From an uncultured Eubacteriales bacterium (GTDB lineage: Bacteria; Bacillota; Clostridia; Oscillospirales; CAG-272), in contig CAKSNQ010000026.1 in assembly GCA_934476315.1 (NCBI GenBank), positions 1 to 24,075 on the forward strand: a stretch of 24,075 nucleotides of DNA, in the 5' to 3' direction. The translations under genes were made by a program, and so were the position numbers. The notes below the pieces were generated by a model, which saw only the letters and a list, made by a program, of their open reading frames with translations, was not told the origin of the DNA and searched no databases. This document shows positions 1-7,243 of the stretch, one piece after another. The stretch's first letter is position 1. Each line of letters opens with the position of its first letter.

Positions 1-2
1 CA

Positions 3-1040
3 CTGGCGCGGTTTTTGGAGGATAAGATTCGTTTTCCGCGACGAGTGGGCGCGATCTTGCTCCTTTTGCTGGTCCTCGCCGTGCTGTCGTGGGTGCTGGT
101 TGCGGTGTGCGGCAGATTGATCGGCGAGGCGCGACGGTTGCTTGCGTGGCTGACCAGTGACCCCGACGCGCTGGGGAAGCGTGTGGAGGCGGTGACGGAT
201 TTTTTGACGGGAATCACCTCCCATCTGCCGTTTTTCGCGCATCTGAAGGAGCGGGAGACGCTGACGCAGTTTTTTGCGCAGGTGGACGCCGCCCTCGCGG
301 GGATGCTTTCGGATATGCTCGCGCGGCTGAGCGGGCGGATTCCCGAATGGATCGGCGGGGTCGTCGGAAGACTGCCGGGCATGGTGATTTTTCTGTTTAC
401 GTTCCTCCTGTCTGCCTTTTACTGCTGTGCCGACGACGAGAGCATTGCACGCGGGCTGGTGTCGCTCATCCCCGCGGGTCTGCGGGAGCGGTTTCCGCAG
501 GGCAGGGCGCGGCTGTGGCGGGTCGCCGGGCGGTACCTGCGGGCGTATCTTTTGCTGTTTCTGCTGACGTTTGCGGAACTGCTGATCGGCTTTGCCATTC
601 TGCGCCTGCCGTATGTTTTCCTGCCGGCGCTATTGACCGCCGTGGTGGATTTTCTGCCCGTGCTCGGCGTGGGAACGGTGCTCGTGCCGTGGGGCGTGAT
701 CGAGCTGTTGCGCGGTAACATCGGAGTGGGGACGGGACTTCTGATTCTGTACGGTGTGATGCTCCTTTTGCGTCAGCTGGAAGAGCCGCGGATCATCGGC
801 AGCTCGCTCGGACTTCACCCGCTGACAACGCTGTTTGCCGTCTACGTCGGACTGCGGCTGTTCGGCATCCCCGGCATGATTTTGGCGCCGCCCGCGGCGT
901 TGCTCGTCAAAAGCCTCCTTGCGCGCGATGCGGGGGAGGAGCGCGGCGAGGCAGGCGGGGAGGACGAAATGGACGCGGAGGGTGCAAGCGACGCGCGGGA
1001 GAACAAGAAAGGGACTGTTAAAAAACTTGATGTTTTTTAA
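3..1040 (+). CDS. AI-2E/YtvI-family integral membrane protein, 5' end outside the window
   Basis: The frame is open to the left edge (…LARF before the TTG at 15), so the gene is truncated by the window and the TTG at 15 is probably not its start. The visible part has several hydrophobic segments and the family's C-terminal half: a FLPVLGVG segment, then EEPRIIGSSLGLHPL and a final YVGLRLFGIPGMILAPP stretch. This matches the AI-2E transporter/permease superfamily (PF01594). In spore formers the closest group is YtvI, an integral membrane protein linked to sporulation, but the broader family also includes exporters and antiporters, so the substrate is unknown. After the last membrane segment comes a hydrophilic tail of about 40 residues rich in Glu, Asp, Gly and Arg. 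Its last codons and the stop lie inside a 15-bp stem-loop (1012-1046), which is unusual. The protein acts in the cytoplasmic membrane. Confidence 0.8.
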   Translation: MARFLEDKIRFPRRVGAILLLLLVLAVLSWVLVAVCGRLIGEARRLLAWLTSDPDALGKRVEAVTDFLTGITSHLPFFAHLKERETLTQFFAQVDAALAGMLSDMLARLSGRIPEWIGGVVGRLPGMVIFLFTFLLSAFYCCADDESIARGLVSLIPAGLRERFPQGRARLWRVAGRYLRAYLLLFLLTFAELLIGFAILRLPYVFLPALLTAVVDFLPVLGVGTVLVPWGVIELLRGNIGVGTGLLILYGVMLLLRQLEEPRIIGSSLGLHPLTTLFAVYVGLRLFGIPGMILAPPAALLVKSLLARDAGEERGEAGGEDEMDAEGASDARENKKGTVKKLDVF

Positions 1041-1046
1041 CAGTCC
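1012..1046. terminator. Long A-tract stem-loop overlapping the stop codon
   Basis: GGACTGTTAAAAAAC (1012-1026) pairs perfectly with GTTTTTTAACAGTCC (1032-1046) around the loop TTGAT. The left arm is still coding and the stop TAA (1038-1040) lies in the right arm. The T-tract lies inside the stem rather than after it, so this is not a textbook intrinsic terminator. It belongs to a family of similar hairpins in the window. Confidence 0.6.
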
Positions 1047-1048
1047 TG

Positions 1049-1080
1049 CAAAAATGCCGGACGGGATTCCGGCATTTTTG
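1049..1080. terminator. Bidirectional intrinsic terminator
   Basis: CAAAAATGCCGG (1049-1060) is the perfect inverse of CCGGCATTTTTG (1069-1080), with an 8-nt loop. A GC-rich core is flanked by A5 and T5, the expected form of a two-way intrinsic terminator. It lies between a plus-strand gene ending at 1040 and a minus-strand gene ending at 1274. The bases from 1081 to 1176 show no gene. Confidence 0.75.
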
Positions 1081-1176
1081 GCGCGATCTTGGTCGTTTTT
1101 GCCCCCCGTAGTCTTGGCGTTTCGACCGATTTGGCGGCAAAACGGCGGTGTCCAGCCGACGAGACCAATGTCGTCT

Positions 1177-1215
1177 GGGGTGTTAAAAAATTCAAAATGA
1201 ATTTTTTAACACCCC
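1177..1215. terminator. 18-bp perfect A-tract stem-loop
   Basis: GGGGTGTTAAAAAATTCA (1177-1194) and TGAATTTTTTAACACCCC (1198-1215) form an 18-bp perfect stem with the loop AAA. It sits about 60 bp past the 3' end of the minus-strand gene at 1274 and probably marks the end of that transcript. It resembles the stem-loop at 1012-1046 (shared GTTAAAAAA/TTTTTTAAC core). Confidence 0.6.
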
Positions 1216-1273
1216 CACAGGGACAGCGCCGTCGGGGTCAATGTCGCCGAGGCAGTTCCCAGCCCCGGGTTAC

Positions 1274-3505
1274 TTATTCCGCCGCGGAAAGGAGCAGGCG
1301 CGCCTGATCGGCGGGGAGTGACAGGACGAAGCGGGTGTAGGCGGCGCCGCTTTTCTGCACCGTGTCGGATGAGACGGGGGCGATTTCTCCGGTGTGCGGG
1401 TTACAGGAGAGCAGACGATGCTCCCCGCGCAAAAACACTTCGCCGCAAAAGGCGCGGTTGGTGGAGTTGCCGAAGTAGAAAACGTCGTGTCCGTCGAGCC
1501 ATTTGTGGAGATGTCCCAGCATGCCGTCGCCCGGGACGGCACGGTGAAGTCCCAGTGCCACAAATTCGGGGTAGGCGTTGTTGAGTGCGCCGGTGCAGAT
1601 AAAACGGGGCATTTCGGGAATGCAGATGTCGTACGCCACCTCAAATCCCGCGAGAATGTTGGCGAGTGTCACGCAATCGACCTTCATAGTGCCGTCCGTG
1701 GCGCTTTCGGTCTGATAGAGCCAGTACGCCTCGCCGCCGCGGTCGTTATGCGCGTAGCGGACGTTGCGGATGATGGTGGGGTCGAGCGCGTCCTCGCCGA
1801 AAATTTCGCAGATTCTGTCGCGCACCTGCCGGTTTCTGTCCCGGTCTGGCGCCCATTCAAAGGCGCGGTCCGGGAATTCCCCGGTCAGGATCAGCTTTCC
1901 GCCGGAATTGTAAAATTCTGTCATCCTCTCGAGCGCTCCCATGCGGATGAGGCGTTCGCTCGGGACGACCAGAACACGGAAGGACTGACGCTCCGACAGG
2001 AGCAGATGCCCGTCCGACACGGTACACCGATCGGCGAGCACCTGCGGGTGAAGAAGGGTAACGTCGTGCCCCGCGTAGAAGGCGATGCTGTTAATCAGCG
2101 TGGTATAGTCGGTCGTGGCGGGGGTGTACGGGTACTCAAAGCCGTGCACGGGGGCGCGGTACAGGCAGACCTTGCTGTGCAGGGAATCAATGGGGTAGAG
2201 AACGGCGATATCGGAGACGTGCGTGCCGCCGCGCAGAAGCGCCTGCGTCCGCGCGACGAACGCGCCGAAGTCACAGAGTCGCCCTCCGCCGTCCTTGTCC
2301 ACCGCGGACAGGCGCGCCGTGTGCGCCATGACGAGGTTGGCGCCGCGTCCGAGCGCGTTGATGGCGTCCTTATAAACGACGGGCAGGGAAATGTGGCAAT
2401 AGTCCCGGTACAGCTCACAGCTCACGCGCTCCTGTCCGAAGTTGTCCGCGCCCGCCGCGGCGATCTTGAGCGAGTTGACGCCGTACAGGTAGGAGCGATC
2501 CAGCAGTGCGCCGGGGGCGTAGGAATTGTTCAGAATGGCGTCGCCCGTGATGGGAGAGGGGGAGGACAACTTCGGCTCGGTGAGCGTGGAGAGCAGAATC
2601 AACTCATGCTCCGCGGCAAAGTCGGCGAGTGCGCGGCAGATGCCGCTTTGCAAAAAGGAAGCACGGCAACAGAACATCAGCGCCTTGATATTAGCGGAGT
2701 CGTCGTTCAGGCGCTGGTAGGCGTGCGGGTAGAAGGGTACGGGGTCAAAGCCGTAGGTCTCCTCAAAAACCCGGTCAAAATTCCGGCTCCAGTTGCGTCG
2801 GTTTATGGCGTGATAGCCGATGTCGGCGTGGTGCAGGACGGCGGGTGTGCCGTTCTCCTCGCCGAACACGGGCGCGAACAGGTCATAGGCGCGCCGCAGG
2901 TATTCGCGGCATATGTCATAATCCAGGTAGTCGGCGTTGGGGGCGGGGTCGTCCTCCAGGAAGTATTCCTCCGCAATCCAGTTGCCGTATTCCATCGCCT
3001 TCCAGTGCAGAGTATCCTCCGAAACGAGGTCGCGCAGATCGTGGGCTTCTCCGCGGTCGCGGTCAACGGCGACGACGGCAAGTCTGCGGGCACCGGGGGT
3101 CGCGTTGTGCAGGGAGACCTCCTCGTCGTGGGAGCGGTCGCAGTAAAACAGGTGACGGTCCAGCACCTTGGCGTGCAGGTTGACGCCCTCGCGCGCGGCG
3201 CTTTCGACGACGGCGGACTCAATGATTTTCTCCAGATTGAACGCGATGCGGATGCCGGTACGTCGCCCCTCGCGCAGAAGCAGGGCGTAGGTCGTGCGCA
3301 TGGCGTCCAGGACGGAGACGTCTGTTTCCGTGGTTTCGCACAGGTGAGGGATGACACAGCAGACGCCGCCGGCGCGGCAGCCCTCCATAAAGCGGACGAT
3401 CTCCTCCTCCGTTGCGTCCGGGTGTCCCGGCTCAAAGTAGGTATACAGACCGCAATCCTGCGGCGGATTCTGAAATTTCCGGATCAAAGCGTCGTTTTCT
3501 TGCAT
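1274..3505 (-). CDS. Cytoplasmic glycoside-hydrolase-like protein, 743 aa
   Basis: No signal peptide or membrane segment is visible, so this is probably a cytoplasmic protein. The N-terminal two thirds read like a (beta/alpha)8 glycosidase: PHLCETTETDV near residue 53, a stretch rich in aromatic and His residues around 225-270, then LSTLTEPKLSSPSP and SYLYGVNSLKIAAAGADNFG near 305-360. The C-terminal third has VLYPIDSLHSKV, DGHLLLSE and FYNSGGKLILTGEFP, the pattern of the GATase-like domain after the barrel in beta-galactosidase and GH106-type proteins. I cannot name the GH family or the catalytic acids with confidence. The ATG at 3505 has GAAAGGA 12 nt upstream, a rather long spacing also seen at the other glycosidase gene. 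It follows the HIT gene by 165 bp on the same strand, with no clear promoter between, so cotranscription is possible. An alternative is a non-catalytic homologue. Confidence 0.5.
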   Translation of the reverse strand: MQENDALIRKFQNPPQDCGLYTYFEPGHPDATEEEIVRFMEGCRAGGVCCVIPHLCETTETDVSVLDAMRTTYALLLREGRRTGIRIAFNLEKIIESAVVESAAREGVNLHAKVLDRHLFYCDRSHDEEVSLHNATPGARRLAVVAVDRDRGEAHDLRDLVSEDTLHWKAMEYGNWIAEEYFLEDDPAPNADYLDYDICREYLRRAYDLFAPVFGEENGTPAVLHHADIGYHAINRRNWSRNFDRVFEETYGFDPVPFYPHAYQRLNDDSANIKALMFCCRASFLQSGICRALADFAAEHELILLSTLTEPKLSSPSPITGDAILNNSYAPGALLDRSYLYGVNSLKIAAAGADNFGQERVSCELYRDYCHISLPVVYKDAINALGRGANLVMAHTARLSAVDKDGGGRLCDFGAFVARTQALLRGGTHVSDIAVLYPIDSLHSKVCLYRAPVHGFEYPYTPATTDYTTLINSIAFYAGHDVTLLHPQVLADRCTVSDGHLLLSERQSFRVLVVPSERLIRMGALERMTEFYNSGGKLILTGEFPDRAFEWAPDRDRNRQVRDRICEIFGEDALDPTIIRNVRYAHNDRGGEAYWLYQTESATDGTMKVDCVTLANILAGFEVAYDICIPEMPRFICTGALNNAYPEFVALGLHRAVPGDGMLGHLHKWLDGHDVFYFGNSTNRAFCGEVFLRGEHRLLSCNPHTGEIAPVSSDTVQKSGAAYTRFVLSLPADQARLLLSAAE

Positions 3506-3670
3506 GAGAGTCAGGATTCCTTTCTTTTTCGCCTGTCAGGAAAACCCGAACCCGCCTCTCACGGGCGGATTTCCCGCCATGCTGTGCTGTGTTAAAATGC
3601 CCGGGAATATGTAAAACATTTGCTGAGTTTTTGCTCCCCGTCAGGCGGCGTGCCGGGAGATGCTGTCGGC

Positions 3671-4009
3671 TTAAGCCATGGTCTCGGGCAACTTGCGTCC
3701 GCCGAGCAGGTGAAAATGCAGGTGCCGGACGCTCTGACATCCGTCCTCGCCTACGTTGGTCAGCACGCGGTAGCCGTTCGTCAGCCCTGCCTGCGCCGCG
3801 ATCTTCGGAACGGCGGCAAGAACGGCGGCAACGGTGTCGGCATTTTCTTCCGTCACCTCATCCAGCGAGGCGATGTGCTCCTTGGGGACGATCAGAATGT
3901 GAACCGGCGCCTGCGGTTGAATGTCGCAAAAGGCAAAGACGGTATCGTCCTCCCAGACCTTTTTCGATGGAATCTCTCCGGCGATGATGCGGCAGAACAA
4001 GCAATCCAT
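3671..4009 (-). CDS. HIT-family (histidine triad) nucleotide-binding hydrolase
   Basis: The protein has 112 residues and starts MDCLFCRIIAGEIPSKKVWED, the standard N-terminus of HINT-like proteins, with the CxxC pair (C3, C6) that binds zinc in some members. The catalytic triad motif HLHFHLLGG (HxHxHxx) lies near residues 98-106. Members hydrolyse nucleoside phosphoramidates and adenylated nucleotides such as AMP-lysine; they are small soluble dimers. The start at 4009 is fixed by AAGGAG 7 nt upstream and by family length; the reading frame stays open further upstream, but that part runs through the promoter. A near-consensus sigma-A promoter lies at 4082-4110. Neighbours give no further clue to its substrate. 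Confidence 0.93.
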   Translation of the reverse strand: MDCLFCRIIAGEIPSKKVWEDDTVFAFCDIQPQAPVHILIVPKEHIASLDEVTEENADTVAAVLAAVPKIAAQAGLTNGYRVLTNVGEDGCQSVRHLHFHLLGGRKLPETMA

Positions 4010-4045
4010 AAATATTCTCCTTTTCGTTTTCCCTTCAAAATCCGC

Positions 4046-4074
4046 TTGCGCGGTGCGCCACAGTGTGGTAGAAT
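4046..4074 (+). promoter_or_regulatory. Probable sigma-A promoter of the fkbM-like gene
   Basis: TTGCGC (4046-4051), a 17-bp spacer and TAGAAT (4069-4074), with TG one base before the -10 (extended -10). The -35 is poor (TTG only), the -10 is good. Its expected start near 4081 lies against the -10 of the opposing HIT promoter, so the two promoters overlap face to face. Confidence 0.45.
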
Positions 4075-4081
4075 ATAAGAC

Positions 4082-4110
4082 AGTATAGCACGCAGCGTCG
4101 GTTTTGTCAA
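4082..4110 (-). promoter_or_regulatory. Sigma-A promoter of the HIT gene
   Basis: On the minus strand: TTGACA (4105-4110), exactly 17 bp, TATACT (4082-4087), with a TGC extended -10. Expected start near 4075, giving a leader of about 65 nt. This is one of the best promoter matches in the window. Confidence 0.8.
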
Positions 4111-4149
4111 CGGCAAAAGGCGCGCGGGCGGGGCGGAGGATGAACGGAA

Positions 4150-5226
4150 ATGGATTTGTGGCAGAGGCTCGCGACATCGGAAAAGCCGGTGGTCCTGTAC
4201 GGCATGGGAAACGGTGCGGACAAGATTCTGACGGCGTGCGAGCGCTTCGGCGTCCGCGTGTCGGACGTGTTCGCCAGCGACGAATTTGTGCGGGGGCAGA
4301 GCTTTCACGGCATGCGGGTACTGCGCTACGACGAGGTGACGGAAAAATACGGCGCGGGGCGGTTTATCGTCCTGGTTGCCTTTGCCACCGCGATTCCTGA
4401 GGTGATGGCGAGGGTGGAGCGGATTGCAACGGAATGTGAACTGTATGTCCCGGACGTTCCGGTACGGGGGCACACGCTGTTCTGCGCCGCCTACGAGGAG
4501 CAGACGCGCGCGCTGACCGACCGCGCCTGCGCGCTTCTGGCGGATGAGCGTTCCCGCGAGGTGTTCCACGGCGTGCTGGACTTCCGGCGGACGGGGAAAC
4601 TGGACGTTCTGCGGGCGACCGAGGACACACGGGTGGCGGTCATGCGGGAGCTTTTGCACCCGGAGGATTACCGGGTCGCGGTGGATGTCGGCGCGTACGA
4701 CGGCGATACCGCGCGGGAGCTGATGGCGCTGTGTCCGCACATGGAACGCGTCTTTGCCATAGAACCGGATCGGCGCAATTTCCGCAAGCTGGACGCGTAT
4801 GCCGCGACGGAGCCGCGTGTGCTTCCGATGCCGGTGGCGGCATGGTCGGAGCGGGCGACTCTGCGCTTTGACGACAGCGGAAACCGCAACGCGGGCGCAG
4901 ACGAGGACGGGAACGCGCGGCGGCAGATCGAGGTGACGGGTGAGGCGCTTGACCGACTGATTGGCGGGGAGCGGGTGGATTACATCAAGTACGACGTGGA
5001 GGGAAGCGAGGCGCGGGCGCTGGACGGCTCGCGGGAGCTTTTGCGGCGGTGGCATCCCGACGTGCTGTTGTCGCTCTATCACCGAACCGAGGACCTGCAC
5101 GCGCTGATTCTTCAGCTTCACGAAATCTGCCCGGAATATCGGCTGTACCTGCGGCGGTACCCGTACATTCCCGCGTGGGACCTGAATCTGATCGCCACCG
5201 TTCGACCGATCGGGACGCAAAAATAA
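4150..5226 (+). CDS. FkbM-family SAM-dependent methyltransferase
   Basis: The protein has 358 residues. The C-terminal half is a class I methyltransferase: motif I VDVGAYDGDT at 178-187, the acidic end of strand beta2 in AIEPD near 203-207, and the FkbM-typical YIKYDVEGSE at 278-287. The N-terminal 170 residues include VVLYGMGNGADKI (14-26), a second nucleotide-binding-like segment often found in stand-alone FkbM proteins of Firmicutes. FkbM enzymes methylate hydroxyl groups on sugars or polyketides; the substrate here cannot be read. GGAGGA lies 9 nt before the ATG. The gene is flanked by unrelated genes and ends in its own terminator (5233-5265), so it is probably monocistronic. No signal peptide is seen; the enzyme should be cytoplasmic. 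Confidence 0.85.
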   Translation: MDLWQRLATSEKPVVLYGMGNGADKILTACERFGVRVSDVFASDEFVRGQSFHGMRVLRYDEVTEKYGAGRFIVLVAFATAIPEVMARVERIATECELYVPDVPVRGHTLFCAAYEEQTRALTDRACALLADERSREVFHGVLDFRRTGKLDVLRATEDTRVAVMRELLHPEDYRVAVDVGAYDGDTARELMALCPHMERVFAIEPDRRNFRKLDAYAATEPRVLPMPVAAWSERATLRFDDSGNRNAGADEDGNARRQIEVTGEALDRLIGGERVDYIKYDVEGSEARALDGSRELLRRWHPDVLLSLYHRTEDLHALILQLHEICPEYRLYLRRYPYIPAWDLNLIATVRPIGTQK

Positions 5227-5232
5227 AAAATG

Positions 5233-5265
5233 GGGCTGTTGAGAACGCCGGGTTCTTAACAGCCC
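5233..5265 (+). terminator. Terminator hairpin after the fkbM-like gene
   Basis: GGGCTGTTGAGAAC (5233-5246) pairs with GTTCTTAACAGCCC (5252-5265) with one G-T pair and the loop GCCGG, seven bases after the stop codon. An A-run precedes it and a short T-containing stretch follows. It shares the GGGCTGTT/AACAGCCC base with other hairpins in the window. Confidence 0.7.
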
Positions 5266-5319
5266 TTCGGTATTATAGGAAAACGATCGGCTTTCACCGA
5301 GGTAGTGAGAGCCCTCGCC

Positions 5320-5336
5320 CGCCTTTTCGAAAGGCG
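5320..5336. repeat. Small perfect inverted repeat upstream of spoIIGA
   Basis: CGCCTTT (5320-5326), TCG, AAAGGCG (5330-5336). It contains TTTCGAAA, which matches the Spo0A box (TGTCGAA, either strand) at six of seven positions, but it lies about 105 bp before the -10, so a role is uncertain. The rest of 5266-5412 shows no gene. Confidence 0.3.
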
Positions 5337-5412
5337 TCCTCGCGCGCTGATGTCCATACGAATCGGAAAATGCGGAATCCGCGCGTCAAATTTCCCGGAA
5401 CAGGCGGAAAAT

Positions 5413-5445
5413 CTGACATATTTTTTTGTCCTCCCCGCATATAAT
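5413..5445 (+). promoter_or_regulatory. Putative Spo0A-dependent promoter of spoIIGA-sigE
   Basis: A perfect -10 TATAAT (5440-5445) has no -35 match at 16-18 bp. The best -35 match is CTGACA (5413-5418), with a 21-bp spacer. The known B. subtilis spoIIG promoter has the same oddity (a 22-bp spacer) and depends on Spo0A bound next to the -35. Partial Spo0A-box matches overlap or precede CTGACA (CGTCAAA near 5381; TGTCAGA on the minus strand at 5412-5418), each five of seven. The promoter call is good, the Spo0A assignment is inference. Confidence 0.5.
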
Positions 5446-5477
5446 GGTGGCAACACGAGCGGGGGGAGGGGACGATC

Positions 5478-6356
5478 TTGGACAATGAAGTGTATGCCGA
5501 TTTGCTGTTTCTGGTCAATTTCAGTATGGATTTCCTCTGCTTTTATTTCTGTGCCCGCCTGCTCCACCGCCCGCTCTCCCTGTGGCGCGGCGTTCTCGCC
5601 TCGGCGCTCGGTGGCGTCTACGCGGTGGCGGCACTGTTTCTCTCCGTCGGCAGGGCGCCCGCCTTTGTTCTTGACGCCCTCGTATGCTTTCTTTTGTGTC
5701 TGATCGCGCTGGCGGGACGGCAGGAAACGTTACGGGCGCTTTTGCGGCTCTGGGGACTTTACCTGCTGATCTCCCTCCTTTTGGGAGGCATCATGACGGC
5801 GCTGTTCCATCAGCTCAACCGGATTCCCGGGCTGACCGACCGCGTCAGTGCGGACGGACTGTCCACGTGGGTGTTCTTCGGCATTGCGTTGATTTCCTCT
5901 CTTTTAACGCTACTCTGGGGGCGCAGCTTCCGCCGCGCCGGGGCACGACGGCATGTGCGCGTTGTTGTGGAGCAGGACAGTCGGCGCGTTGAGCTGGAGG
6001 GCATCTGCGATTCCGGAAATCTGCTCCGCGACCCGCTCGGCGGACGTCCGGTGATTCCTGCGGACGGCGGTCGGTTGCGCCCGGTCATCCCGCCGGAAAT
6101 TCTCCGCGCGGCGGAGAAACAACGCGGTGCGGATGCTCTCACCGAGCTTCCGCCGCCGCTGGTACATAAAATTCGGCTGATTCCCGCGCGCGGCGCGACG
6201 GATCACCGTGAAAAAATGCTGATTGGCTGGCAGGCGGATCATGTCTATCTGTGCGACGGGCAGGGGGAACACGAGGTGTCGGTCTGGCTGGCGCCGGTGC
6301 ATCTGCCGGAGGGCGGCGAAATCGGCGCGCTGGTCCCGTCTGAAATTCTGTGGTGA
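5478..6356 (+). CDS. spoIIGA: SpoIIGA, sporulation sigma-E factor processing peptidase
   Basis: The protein has 292 residues. The N-terminal half has five membrane segments (about 8-25, 36-56, 60-79, 90-110, 129-148); the C-terminal half is a soluble aspartic-protease-like domain. The catalytic aspartate is in CDSGNLLRDPLGG (D178), the hallmark DSGNxLxDP motif of SpoIIGA. In the family, the protein sits in the septal membrane, dimerises to build one active site, and removes the pro-sequence of sigma-E in the mother cell after a signal from SpoIIR. The start is TTG at 5478: GGAGG is 8 nt upstream and no in-frame ATG occurs before residue 17. The stop is 17 bp before the sigE start, and the sigE ribosome site lies between them, so the two are cotranscribed. 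Confidence 0.95.
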   Translation: MDNEVYADLLFLVNFSMDFLCFYFCARLLHRPLSLWRGVLASALGGVYAVAALFLSVGRAPAFVLDALVCFLLCLIALAGRQETLRALLRLWGLYLLISLLLGGIMTALFHQLNRIPGLTDRVSADGLSTWVFFGIALISSLLTLLWGRSFRRAGARRHVRVVVEQDSRRVELEGICDSGNLLRDPLGGRPVIPADGGRLRPVIPPEILRAAEKQRGADALTELPPPLVHKIRLIPARGATDHREKMLIGWQADHVYLCDGQGEHEVSVWLAPVHLPEGGEIGALVPSEILW

Positions 6357-6373
6357 GAGGGAGGAGGCACGGT

Positions 6374-7090
6374 ATGAAAGGCTTTTTTGCGAAGATTCTG
6401 GCGCGGTTGCGCCGATGGTTCTGCGGGGTGGACGAAAGTGCGCAGGAGATTTATTACATCAACGGACCGGACATTCTGCCTTCGCCGCTCTCCCGCGCCG
6501 AGGAGAGTGCGGCGATCGAGCGCATCGCGGAGGACGAGACGGCGCGCTCGCTTCTGATTGAGCACAATCTGCGACTGGTGGTGTACATTGCCAAGCGCTT
6601 TGAGAATACGGGAATCGGGCTGGAGGACCTCATTTCCATCGGGACGATCGGTCTGATCAAATCCATCAACACCTTCCGTGCGGACAAAAACATCAAGCTG
6701 GCGACCTACGCGTCGCGGTGCATTGAAAATGAAATTCTGATGTACATACGGAAAAATAGCGGACAACGGCTGGAGGTCAGCATCGACGAGCCGCTTAACA
6801 CCGACTGGGACGGGAACGAGCTGCTTTTGTCGGATGTGCTCGGGAGCGACGAGCCGGATGTGGTGACCGAGCTTGCCGAGCGGGAGGAGCGGCAGGCGAT
6901 CCGGGACTGCGTGGCGGGACTGGAGGACCGGGAGCGGGTCATCATTGAGCTACGCTACGGGCTTTCCGGCGGCGAGGAAATGACGCAAAAGGAGGTGGCG
7001 GACCTCCTCGGAATTTCGCAATCCTACATCTCCCGTCTCGAAAAAAAGATCATTGTCAGGATGCGCGAGCAGCTCAAATCCCGGCTCTGA
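6374..7090 (+). CDS. sigE: RNA polymerase sporulation sigma factor SigE (pro-sigma-E)
   Basis: The protein has 238 residues, against 239 in B. subtilis. A basic, amphipathic pro-sequence (MKGFFAKILARLRRWF) is followed by EIYYINGPDILPSPLS, which lines up with the known cleavage region near residue 27. Region 2 is near-identical to the family: NLRLVVYIAKRFENTG, DLISIGTIGLIKSINTF and YASRCIENEILMYIRK. Region 4 has the helix-turn-helix TQKEVADLLGISQSYISRLEK. Sigma-E drives early mother-cell gene expression in endospore formation. The frame also opens at GTG 6350, but the ATG at 6374 is preceded by GGAGGAGG at 7-8 nt and gives the correct N-terminus. In most relatives sigG follows; here rpmE follows under its own promoter. 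Confidence 0.96.
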   Translation: MKGFFAKILARLRRWFCGVDESAQEIYYINGPDILPSPLSRAEESAAIERIAEDETARSLLIEHNLRLVVYIAKRFENTGIGLEDLISIGTIGLIKSINTFRADKNIKLATYASRCIENEILMYIRKNSGQRLEVSIDEPLNTDWDGNELLLSDVLGSDEPDVVTELAEREERQAIRDCVAGLEDRERVIIELRYGLSGGEEMTQKEVADLLGISQSYISRLEKKIIVRMREQLKSRL

Positions 7091-7175
7091 GCGGTACACG
7101 GCGCGCCGGGTGTGCGCACTTGACGGCGAATCGGAGAAAAAATTCGGATTTTCTCAAAAAAATTTCAAAAAGCCC

Positions 7176-7204
7176 TTGCATTTTGGCGCAGGATATGATA
7201 TACT
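7176..7204 (+). promoter_or_regulatory. Sigma-A promoter of rpmE
   Basis: TTGCAT (7176-7181), 17 bp, TATACT (7199-7204), with an extended -10 TGA. The expected start near 7211 gives a leader of about 33 nt. A small CATTC/GAATG stem (7210-7221) lies at the transcript's very 5' end. The region 7091-7175 holds a GC-rich palindrome (CGGCGCGCCG near 7109-7118) but no terminator with a T-run, so some read-through from sigE is possible. Confidence 0.75.
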
Positions 7205-7243
7205 GTCATCATTCGTGAATGTCCGTAAAGTGAGGTGTGAACA

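Noticed and set aside
1394..3595. 733-codon open frame on the plus strand opposite the glycosidase-like gene
   Set aside because: It is a mirror of the minus-strand gene caused by strong G+C bias at third positions. It is rich in Val, Gly and Arg, has no domain pattern, and lacks a ribosome site. The minus-strand frame has recognisable motifs.
3506..3670. Possible promoter for the glycosidase-like gene (TTTACA … TAACAC on the minus strand)
   Set aside because: The -10 matches poorly and the spacing is short. There is no strong promoter here, so read-through from the HIT gene is at least as likely.
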